A stretch of 64,000 nucleotides of DNA from Eubacterium sp. ER2 (GTDB taxonomy: Bacteria > Bacillota > Clostridia > Lachnospirales > Lachnospiraceae): assembly GCF_000765215.1 (NCBI RefSeq), contig NZ_JPJE01000032.1, positions 1 to 64,000 on the forward strand, read 5' to 3'. This document shows positions 16,087-24,682 of the stretch, in pieces. The stretch's first letter is position 1. The number at the start of each line of letters is the position of its first letter. The notes under the pieces are model-generated. The model was given only the letters and a program-made list of their open reading frames with translations, was not told the origin of the DNA and did not search any database. The position numbers and the translations under genes are program-made.

Positions 16087-17487
16087 ATGTCTGAATTTGA
16101 AAACCACAGAAAAAAAGCCCGGGAAATGCAACAGGCCCAGGAGGCCAGGGAGCGGGCTGTCCAGGAGGTACGGCGCTCCAGAACTCATTCCCGGAGGAAA
16201 AATGACCAGAAATTCTTTCTTTTCGTCTTTGTCACCATTATCCTCGGCATCGCGGCTGCCGCTCTCCTGTCTGTCTTCTTTCCGTCAGGCGCAAAAAAGG
16301 CGGATGACAGGAAAGCGGAGCCTGTCAGCGCCCAGGCTCAGACTTATACGCCGTCCACTGCCACCTGGACAGCGGCGGGAGATATTGTCTTTCACCTGCC
16401 CTTTCTGGAGTCAGGCGTGTATCTGAATTCGTCGGACGGCACCTACGATTACACATCTATATTCGACCACTGCCGCCCGCTCCTTGAGTCGGCTGATTTC
16501 TCCACAGTCACCATGGAGACCTCCCTGGCCGGTGAGGAGGCCGGGTACAGCGGCTATCCCATGTTCAAGGCCCCGGACGCGCTGGCTGACGCGCTGGCCG
16601 CAGACGGATTTGACATGGTCAACCTGGCCAGCAACCATGTGTACGACAGGCTGGACGAGGGACTTGCCCGCACCATGGAGGTCCTGAGCCAGAAAAATCT
16701 CCAGTACATGGGCACCCGGCCGGATACAGACCACAAGAAATACAATGTAGTCGATGTAAACGGCATCAAAGTGGGCGTGCTCAGCTATGTGTACGAGACC
16801 ACCGCCGGGAGTGGCTCCAAGTCCATCAACGGTATTGCCCTGTCTGACGCAGCCGCTCCTCTTATCAACTCCTTTGATCCCAGCAATCCGGATGTATTTT
16901 ACAGCGAGGTGGAGGCCTCACTGGCCGCCATGAAGGAGGAGGGCTTCCAGTACACCATCGCCTACATGCACTGGGGCACAGAGTATCAGACCCAGCAGTC
17001 CCAGGAGCAGACAGATATGGCCCAAAGGCTCTGCGATATGGGCATCGACACCCTCATCGGCAGCCATCCCCACGTGATCCAGCCGGTAGACGTACTCACC
17101 TCATCGGACGGGGAGCACCAGATGCTCTGCTGCTACGCCATCGGAAATTTCCTCTCCAACCAGCGCAGCGAATACATGCAGGCGGAAATGCCCACCGGCG
17201 AGACAGAGGACAGCTACCTGCTGACACTGACTCTCTCCAGCGACAAGAAGGGAAAGGTCACACTCACAGACGCGGCCTTCACTCCCATGTGGACGTACCG
17301 CTATGAGACCGACGCCGGCGCCGCCTTCGCGGTCCTCCCGGTAAATGACACCTCCTCCCTGGAGGAGACCACCGGACTTTCCAGCATCAAGGCTGAGGCG
17401 GACGAGTCCGCCGCCAGGACCCAGGCCATCATCGGGGAGGGCGTGGAGAAGGTCAAAGCCGCGCTGCCCCTGAAATCCGCCATATAG
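16087..17487 (+). CDS. CapA family protein (poly-gamma-glutamate synthesis-like metallophosphatase fold)
   Basis: The 466-residue protein has a charged cytosolic N-terminus (1-40), one membrane anchor (about 41-62) and an extracellular CapA domain (about 95-420). Conserved CapA motifs are seen: AAGDIVFH near the domain start, LASNHVYD (about 180), YMHWGTEYQ (about 295) and GSHPHVIQPVD (about 323). CapA proteins belong to the calcineurin-like phosphoesterase superfamily and are tied to capsule or polyglutamate export. No capB/capC neighbours are present, so the substrate is unknown. The Shine-Dalgarno site is poor (A-rich, AAAAAAG), which is unusual for this window. It is transcribed alone, with a terminator at 17533-17588. 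Confidence 0.87.
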   Translation: MSEFENHRKKAREMQQAQEARERAVQEVRRSRTHSRRKNDQKFFLFVFVTIILGIAAAALLSVFFPSGAKKADDRKAEPVSAQAQTYTPSTATWTAAGDIVFHLPFLESGVYLNSSDGTYDYTSIFDHCRPLLESADFSTVTMETSLAGEEAGYSGYPMFKAPDALADALAADGFDMVNLASNHVYDRLDEGLARTMEVLSQKNLQYMGTRPDTDHKKYNVVDVNGIKVGVLSYVYETTAGSGSKSINGIALSDAAAPLINSFDPSNPDVFYSEVEASLAAMKEEGFQYTIAYMHWGTEYQTQQSQEQTDMAQRLCDMGIDTLIGSHPHVIQPVDVLTSSDGEHQMLCCYAIGNFLSNQRSEYMQAEMPTGETEDSYLLTLTLSSDKKGKVTLTDAAFTPMWTYRYETDAGAAFAVLPVNDTSSLEETTGLSSIKAEADESAARTQAIIGEGVEKVKAALPLKSAI

Positions 17488-17532
17488 AAAAATGCCATAT
17501 GGGAAGACGCCATATAAGAAAATAATGCCAAA

Positions 17533-17588
17533 GAAAAATGCACTGCCCGCGTGGGAAATCCTCCCACATGCGACAGTGCATTTTCTTT
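17533..17588. terminator. Bidirectional terminator between capA-like and HAD genes
   Basis: Outer arms at about 17534-17545 and 17574-17585 (AAAATGCACTG with CAGTGCATTTT) enclose an inner GTGGGA/TCCCAC stem. A and T runs flank both sides, so it can stop either strand. The two genes converge here. Confidence 0.85.
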
Positions 17589-17596
17589 TATTTCTT

Positions 17597-18247
17597 CTAT
17601 TTTATAATTGTCAAGATGTCTTCCACTGTCTCTGCCAGGTAGTCCGCCCCGGCCTGCGAAAGCTCCTGCCTGCTTCCATATCCGTAGAGAACACCCAGGC
17701 TGTCCACGCCGTTTGCCCTGGCCCCCTCCACATCGTGGAACCGGTCTCCCACCATCAGCACCTGGGCCGGATCCGTTATATTGCAGCAGTCCATGGCGTA
17801 GGCAATGACCTCGTCTTTGCCTACCCTTGTCTCGTCCATGGTAGCCCCTGCCGCATAGGCAAAGTAGCTGGTCAGGCCAAAATGGTCCAGTATCTGCCGG
17901 GCAAAGTACTCCGGCTTAGACGTGGCCAGCACCAGCGTTTTCCCCCTGCGCTTCAGCTCCGCCAGCATCTCCTCCATGCCCTCATAAACCTTGTTCTCGA
18001 AAATGCCCCGGTCTTTATAGTACTCCCGGTACAGCTTAATGCCTCTCCTTGCCTCCTCCGGGGTAAAGCCGTAAAAATCCCGGAAGGAGTCCGCAAGCGG
18101 CGGCCCGATAAAGCGGTACAGCTTGGTCCGGTCTGTCTCCTCGATTCCAAAGCCCTTCAGGGCGTACATGACAGAGCCTGTGATGCCAACCCCCGGGTCT
18201 GTCACCGTGCCGTCAAGGTCAAACAGAATGTATTTGTACTCTTTCAT
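17597..18247 (-). CDS. HAD family hydrolase, phosphoglycolate phosphatase-like
   Basis: The 216-residue cytosolic enzyme has all four HAD motifs: DLDGTVTD (nucleophile Asp, residues about 9-16), Thr in LATSK (about 112), the Lys of the same segment, and VGDRFHDVEGA (about 165). A helical C1 cap lies between motifs I and II, as in Gph/PpaX/YfnB-type phosphatases. The substrate is unknown: phosphoglycolate, pyrophosphate or other small phosphates are all possible. The ATG at 18247 was chosen because GGAGGAAG lies just upstream; longer frames run into the previous gene. It follows the transglutaminase gene by 58 nt and may be the last gene of the moxR operon. Confidence 0.88.
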   Translation of the reverse strand: MKEYKYILFDLDGTVTDPGVGITGSVMYALKGFGIEETDRTKLYRFIGPPLADSFRDFYGFTPEEARRGIKLYREYYKDRGIFENKVYEGMEEMLAELKRRGKTLVLATSKPEYFARQILDHFGLTSYFAYAAGATMDETRVGKDEVIAYAMDCCNITDPAQVLMVGDRFHDVEGARANGVDSLGVLYGYGSRQELSQAGADYLAETVEDILTIIK

Positions 18248-18305
18248 TTTCTTCCTCCTTGTTCCCTGCTTCCCTCTTGCTATATCCAGGCCTCGCAGCC
18301 AGGCG

Positions 18306-20381
18306 TCAGAGGCACCAGATATATTTATACTTCCATCTCTGCCATCCCCGCAGCCGACTGTACATCTCCGCCCCCGTCTTCCTGTATATGTCCATCGCTT
18401 TCCTGTACTCCCGGGCAGACGGACGTTTCTCATTAAACATACTTTCCAGCACAAGCTGATACAGCCATCTCATCTCCTGCTCCTTAATACTGTCCCACAT
18501 ATCCGCCATGCGCCGGCAGGTCTCCTCTCTCAGGGGGCTGCTCTCCTTCATCCCCATCGTACGGCTCCTGTCATAGATCGTTCCGTAGATGGCCTCCACC
18601 GCTTTTGTTCTGTTTCTTCCTCCCAGGACGCGCAGCCGCCTTTTTCTGCGGACTGCTGCCTGCAGGAAAAATGCGCCTATGACGCATCCCACTATAGCCA
18701 GAAGGAGAGCCGCCCTTCCCGCGATCCGCATAGCACCTGGCCCGGCCTTCTCCTGGTCGCCCGCCTGCCCGTGCCGCAACGCGCTGTCAGAAGCTGTCTG
18801 CGTCTCACTGCCTGGTGAAGCGCTCCCATCGGAAGCAGGAGTGTGCTCCCGCACTGTCCATTCTCCATCCTCAAATGTCTCACACCAGGCGTGCCCCATG
18901 GTCCCGTCCGCCACCGCCAGATAGGTCCCGTCCGCCTGCCTGGAAAAGGCCGAGGCCGGGACAGCGTAGCCCTCCACATATCTGGCAGGGTATCCCATCA
19001 TCCTGTACATAAGGACAGCCGCTGTGGCAAAATGCACACAGAATCCTCTTTCACTCTCAAACACAAAATACTCCGCGAAATCTTCCCCTGTCGGTGTTCT
19101 TCCCGGCTCCGTGTCATAGACAGCCTTCTGCGTCAACTCTCTGTCAATCTGTTTTTCTGCCTCCTCCACTGTATCTGACGGCCAAGAGGCGCACAGCTCC
19201 TCCAGACGATCCAGTCCCTCCGGCCAGGAGAGAAAGAGACTATCTCTTCCATCCTCACCGGACGTCTCCTCCCACGACTGCCCTGTGTAAGCGCCGCCCC
19301 ATCGGAGGGGATAGTAGACGGTTCCGTAAGGAGCCTCCTCCAGCCTCACATCCACCGCTGCCGTCCCGTCTGGCGAAAACCTGGCAACTGACGCCAGGTC
19401 GGTCATCCCGTCCGCTTCTGTGTCCCAAGGAAGAGTACCAGCCCCGCTATCTCCGGGCGTCTCACTTTGCTCATCCGAAGCGGAAGGAGCCTCCTTTGCA
19501 GCCACTTCCGCTCTGTCTTCCTCCCTTTCCCGCGGCAGCTGTTCTTCTTCCTCCGGTCTGTCGTCTGCCTCTTCATCCTGACCTTCCATGCGCAGCCGGA
19601 CGGCATTCAGATTATCCACGACTCCGGTCTGGATCGCCTGCCTGGTCTGACTGTAAAAGCCGTCTTCCTCCAGGCGGATCACATCTGCCGCTCTGCCTGC
19701 CAGCACGGACACTCCTCCCAGCACGAGGAGAGTCACCGCAGCGATAGCGGTTCCCGCCCAGGCAGCGCCGGCCGGACCTGCCATGTCTCTTCCTCCCGCT
19801 CCCGCGGCGGTGAGATAGCAGCCCCCTGTCACAATCAGCATCCAGGTCGCCCAGGCAGACGGAAAAGCTCCTTCCAGTATAGCTGCCAGTACGGGAAGCA
19901 AGAGGATCAGCACGGCTACCAGCTTTCCTCTTCCCCACCGGATCACCAGAAGCAGGATCGTAAGAAGAGGCACACAGACGAGCACCGCTGTGCCAACTGC
20001 CAGCGTCCCGGCTGAAAGGCTCCCCTCCTCCCAGAACCGGACTTCAAACCCTCTCTCCTGGTGTACCGCCAGATAGGCGTTGACAAGATGGGCCGCCGCC
20101 CCCTGTATCACATAAAAAAATCTCCAGCACAGAAGAGCCGCAGCCAGTATCACAGCCGGCACTGCCACTTTACGCCGCGGGCAGGACACAGCCCCGCCAA
20201 TGATGACAGCCAGCACAAGTCCGGCGCCATACAGCCAGCTTCTACTCACCACCATCCCGGGAAAGACAGAAAAAAGACATTCCCACCAGGCTGCTGCCGC
20301 CAGACAGGTCACAAAGATACGCAGAGCAAAAAGAGATGCTCCGCCTTTCACAGACATATGTTTGACCTTTTCTCTTTTCAT
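18306..20381 (-). CDS. Transglutaminase-like membrane protein
   Basis: This is a protein of about 691 residues. The N-terminal part (about 10-230) holds several membrane helices, followed by a low-complexity acidic linker (about 260-330). A transglutaminase-like domain has the catalytic Cys in GFCVHFATAA and His in GHAWCETFEDGEW (the third residue is probably the Glu of REHTPA). A late membrane helix (about 560-580) precedes a C-terminal cytosolic helical region. The usual trio MoxR-DUF58-transglutaminase is intact here. The family is linked to envelope protein processing or peptidase-like activity, but no substrate is known. The ATG at 20381 follows GGGGAGAGAG and lies 14 nt after the DUF58 stop. 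Confidence 0.85.
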   Translation of the reverse strand: MKREKVKHMSVKGGASLFALRIFVTCLAAAAWWECLFSVFPGMVVSRSWLYGAGLVLAVIIGGAVSCPRRKVAVPAVILAAALLCWRFFYVIQGAAAHLVNAYLAVHQERGFEVRFWEEGSLSAGTLAVGTAVLVCVPLLTILLLVIRWGRGKLVAVLILLLPVLAAILEGAFPSAWATWMLIVTGGCYLTAAGAGGRDMAGPAGAAWAGTAIAAVTLLVLGGVSVLAGRAADVIRLEEDGFYSQTRQAIQTGVVDNLNAVRLRMEGQDEEADDRPEEEEQLPREREEDRAEVAAKEAPSASDEQSETPGDSGAGTLPWDTEADGMTDLASVARFSPDGTAAVDVRLEEAPYGTVYYPLRWGGAYTGQSWEETSGEDGRDSLFLSWPEGLDRLEELCASWPSDTVEEAEKQIDRELTQKAVYDTEPGRTPTGEDFAEYFVFESERGFCVHFATAAVLMYRMMGYPARYVEGYAVPASAFSRQADGTYLAVADGTMGHAWCETFEDGEWTVREHTPASDGSASPGSETQTASDSALRHGQAGDQEKAGPGAMRIAGRAALLLAIVGCVIGAFFLQAAVRRKRRLRVLGGRNRTKAVEAIYGTIYDRSRTMGMKESSPLREETCRRMADMWDSIKEQEMRWLYQLVLESMFNEKRPSAREYRKAMDIYRKTGAEMYSRLRGWQRWKYKYIWCL

Positions 20382-20394
20382 CTCTCTCCCCCTC

Positions 20395-21444
20395 TCAGAC
20401 CTGCAGCAGCTCCTGCCTCTCTCCGTCGACGAGAATGTCTCCCCCATTGTCGATCGTCAGGACTGTGCTGAACCAGACGCCCCTGAATGCCTCCTCCCAG
20501 CAGGCGTCCGCCAGCTCTCTGTCGCTGACAGGCTCCATCTCCATCAGACTCCAGAGCAGTTCGTAGAGACTCTCCTCGCTGTCCACCCTCCGTTTCACGA
20601 TCCGGCGGTTTTTCTCCTCCGGCCAGGCAGCCATATGCACACATTTGACCTCTGTCAGAGAAAAGCAAAGAGAGGCGGCGCTCCCCAGGATATGGTCGAG
20701 ATCCTCTGCCATTTTCCGGCTCTTTTGGAAGTCAATCCGCACCAGCACAGCTGTCCCCAGAGGGAAGCTGTTTTCCTTCACCATCACAGCATCCTCCTTG
20801 GCGCTGATCTTCCAGTGGATGTTCCGCGCCGGATCCTGGGGCCTGTACTCCCGTATCTGATAAATCTGGGACGGGTCGTCCCCGCTCCTCTCCTCAGAGT
20901 ACTCATCCGCATCTGCAAGAAATTCTCTTGTTCTCCTCGTCACCTCCACCGGCAGGAGCTCCATATCCGGCCAGATGCCCACTGCCTTCAGGCTTTCTGC
21001 CCTCACAGTCCTCTTGAATATCCCCAGCCAATCCCACAGAACCAGACCGGTCAGTTCGACCTCCAATCGTCCGCTCAGCTCCGCCCGGATCCTGACCGAA
21101 AGCTTTCTCGTCCTGCCAGGGACAAGATAACAGGAAACACGCTGCCTTCTGCCTGGGAGAAAACGGCTGCCTGCGTGTAGGCTGACCCGACACCTGACAG
21201 GAAACCGATATCTGCTCTTTACAAGGACAGGCACCTCTATCTCCTGCCCCTTTTCCCCCATATCCGGCACAAAGCCGAGGCGCGCCTCCACCGCTCTTTT
21301 CGCCCCCGCAAGGAAAAACCAGGCAGCGGCCGGATAGAGGATCTCCAGGATCAGAACGGTCGTCACCACTGTATCGTTCAGTATAAAAAACAGATAGCCG
21401 GTAAAAACCACAGCCACTGCATACAAAATGATCCGAAGCACCAT
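20395..21444 (-). CDS. DUF58 domain-containing protein
   Basis: The 349-residue protein has two N-terminal membrane helices (about 1-47) and then the DUF58 region, with the family signature IREYRPQDPARNIHWKISAK (about 204-223). DUF58 proteins adopt a von Willebrand A-like fold and are always found with MoxR ATPases. The start codon sits 2 nt after the moxR stop. It probably acts at the membrane as the client or partner of the MoxR AAA protein. The exact role is unknown. Confidence 0.88.
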   Translation of the reverse strand: MVLRIILYAVAVVFTGYLFFILNDTVVTTVLILEILYPAAAWFFLAGAKRAVEARLGFVPDMGEKGQEIEVPVLVKSRYRFPVRCRVSLHAGSRFLPGRRQRVSCYLVPGRTRKLSVRIRAELSGRLEVELTGLVLWDWLGIFKRTVRAESLKAVGIWPDMELLPVEVTRRTREFLADADEYSEERSGDDPSQIYQIREYRPQDPARNIHWKISAKEDAVMVKENSFPLGTAVLVRIDFQKSRKMAEDLDHILGSAASLCFSLTEVKCVHMAAWPEEKNRRIVKRRVDSEESLYELLWSLMEMEPVSDRELADACWEEAFRGVWFSTVLTIDNGGDILVDGERQELLQV

Positions 21445-21446
21445 AT

Positions 21447-22403
21447 TTATCCCCGCCTTATCCTGATGGAGGGCGCCGGCACCTTCTCTTCGATTTGTCT
21501 CAAAAGATCAGCCGGACGGACATGTCCCACTCTGGCCTTTGCCGACAGCTGGATGCGGTGGGCCGCTGTGTCAACAAAAATTTCGGACACATCCTCAGGA
21601 ACAACATATTTTCTCCCTTTCAGCCAGGCCCTGGCCCTGCTCATAGCCGCCAGGGCCACCGCTCCCCTCGGACTCACACCCAGGGAAATCAGGCCGTGGC
21701 TTCTGGTTGCCTCCACAAGGTCCGCTATATATCCATAGATGAGGTCGTGGACATAGGTATCTGCCGCCTCTTCCTGCATTTTGCACAGAATATCCGGGCC
21801 GAACACATTGCTGGTCCTGACAGCCGGCCGTCCCTTCTGATTCCTTTTGAGTATCTCGATCTCATCTTCCTTATCCGGGTATCCCATGGTGACACAGATC
21901 ATAAAGCGATCCAGCTGGGAGTCCGGAAGCAGCTGGGTTCCGGCTGAACCTGCAGGATTTTCTGTAGCCATGACAATAAAAGGCCGGCCGGTCTTTCTCG
22001 TCACGCCGTCCACAGTCACCTGCCCCTCCTCCATCACCTCCAGAAGAGCGGACTGGGTCTTGGGCGAAGTGCGGTTGATCTCATCCGCCAGAAGGAAATT
22101 GCACATGGCCGCTCCGGGCTGATAAACAAATTTCTCCAGCTCCTTTTTATAGATGGTAAATCCGGTCAGATCAGAGGGCAGCACATCCGGCGTAAACTGC
22201 ACTCGCTTCTCCTTCAGTCCCATAGCCCTGGAGAAAGCCAGCGCCATTGTCGTCTTCCCGGTGCCCGGCATATCCTCCACCAGAATATGGCCGCCCGCCA
22301 GGATAGCCGTCATGATCTTCTCTATCACCTGGTCTTTTCCAACGACAGCCTTCTCCACCTCGCGGATGACTCCCCAGGCTGCCTCCTGATATGCTCCATT
22401 CAT
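21447..22403 (-). CDS. MoxR family AAA+ ATPase
   Basis: The 318-residue cytosolic ATPase has Walker A in MPGTGKTT (about 39-46), Walker B in LLADEINR (about 104-111), a sensor 1 region (VMATENPAG) and the C-terminal AAA lid. MoxR proteins are thought to act as chaperones that activate or assemble envelope proteins encoded next to them. It leads the operon moxR-DUF58-transglutaminase-(HAD). A strong SD (GGGGAGAGGGG) precedes the ATG. I did not find a convincing promoter in the 63 nt before the gene, so read-through from the AraC gene is possible. Confidence 0.93.
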   Translation of the reverse strand: MNGAYQEAAWGVIREVEKAVVGKDQVIEKIMTAILAGGHILVEDMPGTGKTTMALAFSRAMGLKEKRVQFTPDVLPSDLTGFTIYKKELEKFVYQPGAAMCNFLLADEINRTSPKTQSALLEVMEEGQVTVDGVTRKTGRPFIVMATENPAGSAGTQLLPDSQLDRFMICVTMGYPDKEDEIEILKRNQKGRPAVRTSNVFGPDILCKMQEEAADTYVHDLIYGYIADLVEATRSHGLISLGVSPRGAVALAAMSRARAWLKGRKYVVPEDVSEIFVDTAAHRIQLSAKARVGHVRPADLLRQIEEKVPAPSIRIRRG

Positions 22404-22466
22404 TATAAATCCCCTCTCCCCTTTTTCGTATCATGTATACCTGCCAACATATTAGCATATCTGTCT

Positions 22467-23315
22467 TTAGATATCCACCTCTGCAGCATGTCTCTTCCGG
22501 TATTCTCTCGGCGTCGTATGGAACCGCTCCTGGAACACCCTGTTAAACGTCCTCATACTCGTAAATCCCGCGTTCATGGCAACATCCGTGATGGAATCCT
22601 CTGAGCTCTGCAGGAGCGCCACCGCCTGGTTCAGCCGCAGCTCATTCAAATACTGGTTGAAATTTGTGTGAAAGGTGCCGGAAAAGACCCGGGACAGGGC
22701 AAAGGGACTGTATCCCAGATCCTGGGCCATCTTTGTGAGGGATACCTCCTCATCCCCGTAGTGCTTTGCCATGTAGACCACCGCATCGTACACGATATCG
22801 TGTCCCGGCTGCTCTTCTCTCCTTCTCAGCTCCAGAAAAGGCAGCGCCCTGGCCAGAATCACCTGCGTGAAGGCCTGCCGCAGCACAGTTCCCGGAAGCT
22901 CCTCCTCGTCTTTTGTTTTTCCCAGACGCGCATCTCGGGGATTCTTCAGCTCCCGCAGCCTCTCCAGGGCGTAGGGGATATCCCTATGGACATGCCCCGA
23001 TGGGACAACCGGCCCGAGAGGCTGACAGGTCAGCAGCTGCTCCGAAAAAAAGCCTGCAAAGGAGGGCGGCGCCAGAAAGTAGAGGGCCCTGGACTCCTCC
23101 CGGCTGAACACCTGGTAGTGGTGGATCACATTGGGAAAAACAACCCCGAAATCTCCCGGCTCCATATGGCACAGCGTCTCCCCCACTCCCAGCTCCAGCG
23201 TCCCGCTGGTCACATAGATACATTCCATGGACTTGTGGATGTGGGGCGGATAGTGGACAGACTCCTTTTCATAGATCTCCATCTGATCTTCCTTTAGCTC
23301 GTAGAAAAAATGCAT
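22467..23315 (-). CDS. AraC family transcriptional regulator with cupin sensor domain
   Basis: The 282-residue protein has an N-terminal cupin domain (about 10-100, with HYPPHIHKSMECIYVTSG carrying the typical His cluster) and a C-terminal pair of helix-turn-helix motifs (about 180-277, ending FTSMRTFNRVFQERFHTTP). It binds DNA and responds to a small ligand, often a sugar. The ATG at 23315 was chosen for the CAGGAGGG site upstream; the longer frame lacks one. It is divergent from a 25-residue peptide gene with overlapping promoters, which makes that gene its most likely direct target. No sugar genes are adjacent. Confidence 0.9.
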   Translation of the reverse strand: MHFFYELKEDQMEIYEKESVHYPPHIHKSMECIYVTSGTLELGVGETLCHMEPGDFGVVFPNVIHHYQVFSREESRALYFLAPPSFAGFFSEQLLTCQPLGPVVPSGHVHRDIPYALERLRELKNPRDARLGKTKDEEELPGTVLRQAFTQVILARALPFLELRRREEQPGHDIVYDAVVYMAKHYGDEEVSLTKMAQDLGYSPFALSRVFSGTFHTNFNQYLNELRLNQAVALLQSSEDSITDVAMNAGFTSMRTFNRVFQERFHTTPREYRKRHAAEVDI

Positions 23316-23364
23316 CAAAACCCTCCTGCAAGATTTGGCTGATTTATCTTCCCTTTTGACAAGA

Positions 23365-23393
23365 ATTATATCCCCTGCCACACTATAATGCAA
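23365..23393 (-). promoter_or_regulatory. Promoter of the AraC-type regulator
   Basis: On the minus strand TTGCAT (23388-23393) and TATAAT (23365-23370) are spaced by 17 nt. It overlaps a plus-strand TATAAT (23384-23389) whose nearest TTGACA (23356-23361) is 22 nt away, too far for unaided recognition. The plus-strand promoter may need an activator. Confidence 0.7.
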
Positions 23394-23419
23394 TTGAAAA
23401 TAAAGAGGAGGTGCCAGAT

Positions 23420-23497
23420 ATGATCAGAAGATTTAGCAATTTCTTAAGAGACTCTTTTGACACATATATGCAGATCTACACAAGAGATCTCTTCTAA
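23420..23497 (+). CDS. 25-residue peptide divergent from the AraC regulator
   Basis: A complete small frame runs from ATG 23420 to TAA 23495-23497. AGAGGAGG (23405-23412) lies 7 nt upstream, one of the best ribosome sites in the window. The peptide is rich in Arg, Phe and Tyr with alternating charge (starts MIRRFSNF, ends YTRDLF) and may form an amphipathic helix; it has no membrane-length hydrophobic run. A strong terminator at 23536-23607 closes the unit, so a transcript of about 190 nt carrying only this frame is plausible. It could be a leader peptide, a signalling peptide or a small regulatory RNA with a coding part. I do not recognise a family. Confidence 0.5.
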   Translation: MIRRFSNFLRDSFDTYMQIYTRDLF

Positions 23498-23535
23498 AAA
23501 ATGGCAGAAAAGCAGCAATGAAACAAAAGCAGAAC

Positions 23536-23607
23536 AAAAAAGCAGGCAGCTGTCACTGACCCTCACCGTTCCCGGTGTCCGGTCTTGAACAGCTGCCTGC
23601 TTTTTTA
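23536..23607. terminator. Strong bidirectional terminator
   Basis: A 17-18-bp stem pairs about 23537-23553 (AAAAAGCAGGCAGCTGT) with about 23589-23605, followed by a T run on the plus strand and, through the A run at 23536-23540, on the minus strand. It serves the small-peptide unit and the convergent VanZ gene. Confidence 0.85.
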
Positions 23608-23652
23608 TAATCCTGTCTTTTGTGAAGGGCTAATGCTGATTTCTACTCTTTC

Positions 23653-24222
23653 CTATTCTTTTGCTCCCCCTTCCGAAGGATCACCGGCCCTCCGGCTTTC
23701 CCTGAAGGCCAGCAGAGCGTTGGAGACCGCACAGCCAAGCACACATCCCAGAGTATTATGGAACATGTCATCCCACTCAAAAAGTCCCCTCATAAATAGA
23801 AACTGACTCACCTCAATCACACCGGACAGCAGGATTCCCAGCAGGATCCCCGCCCGAAGCCGCACTTTTTTCCCCGCCGCAAATGGCAAAAGCAATCCTG
23901 CCGGTGCCAGCATAACGCAGTTCAGCATGATCTCCTGCAGCAGCGCCCAGTCATGCTCAGACAGCACAGCTCTCCAGGACCAGAGAGGGATCAGTTCACA
24001 CTGCCGTTCACTCACTTCCCTGGTGAATACAGTTGATCCCAGCACAACCACTATATAAACCAGCATGGCCATCATCCCGGCCGCCTGGCTTTTTCTGATC
24101 CTGTGACTTCCTGCCGCCGCCAGCAAAAAGGCCGCCCCCGCAACGAGCAAAATCCCAAAGAACAAGATTTCTCTCTCCGACCAGGGCCGGCTGTGGGTAG
24201 ACAGGATCTGATATAAATCCAT
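23653..24222 (-). CDS. VanZ-like membrane protein
   Basis: The 189-residue protein has four to five predicted membrane helices. The VanZ core is seen around LNCVMLAPAGLLLPF and the later GVIEVSQFLFMRGLFEWDD, which holds the conserved acidic residues of the family. VanZ confers low-level teicoplanin resistance in one transposon; most chromosomal homologues have unknown roles. The gene stands alone. Its start is preceded only by a weak site. The 460-nt region upstream holds no other gene. Confidence 0.85.
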   Translation of the reverse strand: MDLYQILSTHSRPWSEREILFFGILLVAGAAFLLAAAGSHRIRKSQAAGMMAMLVYIVVVLGSTVFTREVSERQCELIPLWSWRAVLSEHDWALLQEIMLNCVMLAPAGLLLPFAAGKKVRLRAGILLGILLSGVIEVSQFLFMRGLFEWDDMFHNTLGCVLGCAVSNALLAFRESRRAGDPSEGGAKE

Positions 24223-24682
24223 ATATCCGTCTCTTCTTTCTCTAGTTTTCTCTTAAATCAAAACGAATCCTCTTCCGGATTGTCTTATCTTATACATTTT
24301 TCCACTTATAGGTACCCCCTTTTTCAAGTATCGCAGGAGGCAGCCTGTAAAGACGAAAACATAAGCTTCAAAGCATAGCTTTCAGGAAACCTCTCTGCTT
24401 TGTCGATGGGAATAAAAAGCATTGAGATTTCTTTTAGATCTTCTTATCAGATTTGCAGACACGGCAGACGCCGCAAAAGAAAAAAGCTGCCAGAAATATA
24501 ATGCTTTGCCATTATCATATCACATACCCGAAGAAGTTTCCATAAGTTTTAGGTGTAAATTTTGCCCCCCTTCTGTACAGCCCTGCAGCAATAACACTCG
24601 AAGCGGGAAGAAAGCCACACCGGCTTCCTTCCCGCTTCTTTATATATCACATTAGGAGGTGTCTCTTGTCTGTCCTATCGTC
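24223..24682. other. 460-nt gap without a recognised gene
   Basis: This region between VanZ and hndD is AT-rich. It holds no frame with a ribosome site and family match. On the minus strand a possible extended -10 (TGATATGAT, near 24508-24516) could drive VanZ with a leader of about 280 nt. Around 24340-24420 several short inverted segments (AAGCTT, AAAGCAT/GCTTT, CAGG/CCTC) suggest a folded RNA, but it matches no riboswitch I can name. The only clear element is the hairpin at 24600-24643. Confidence 0.5.
24600..24643 (+). terminator. Hairpin terminator with T run on the plus strand
   Basis: GAAGCGGGAAG (24600-24610) pairs with CTTCCCGCTTC (24628-24638), with an inner AAGCC/GGCTT stem. The T run (TCTTTATA) follows on the plus strand. 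On the minus strand the hairpin lies 45 nt after hndD, where it could define the 3' end, but the T run there is poor. No plus-strand gene is known upstream of it. Confidence 0.65.

Noticed and set aside
23354-23389. TTGACA and TATAAT on the plus strand as a standard promoter for the 25-residue peptide
   Set aside because: The spacing is 22 nt, too long for an unaided sigma-70 promoter. I kept the minus-strand promoter in the same place, which has 17 nt.
24336-24425. Possible riboswitch in the VanZ leader
   Set aside because: Short pairings are present, but the conserved cores of the c-di-GMP, preQ1, purine, glycine and cobalamin classes are absent. It stays as an unexplained region.
24422-24655. 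A 77-codon plus-strand frame in the VanZ-hndD gap
   Set aside because: It runs through the terminator hairpin, has no ribosome site and no recognisable domain.
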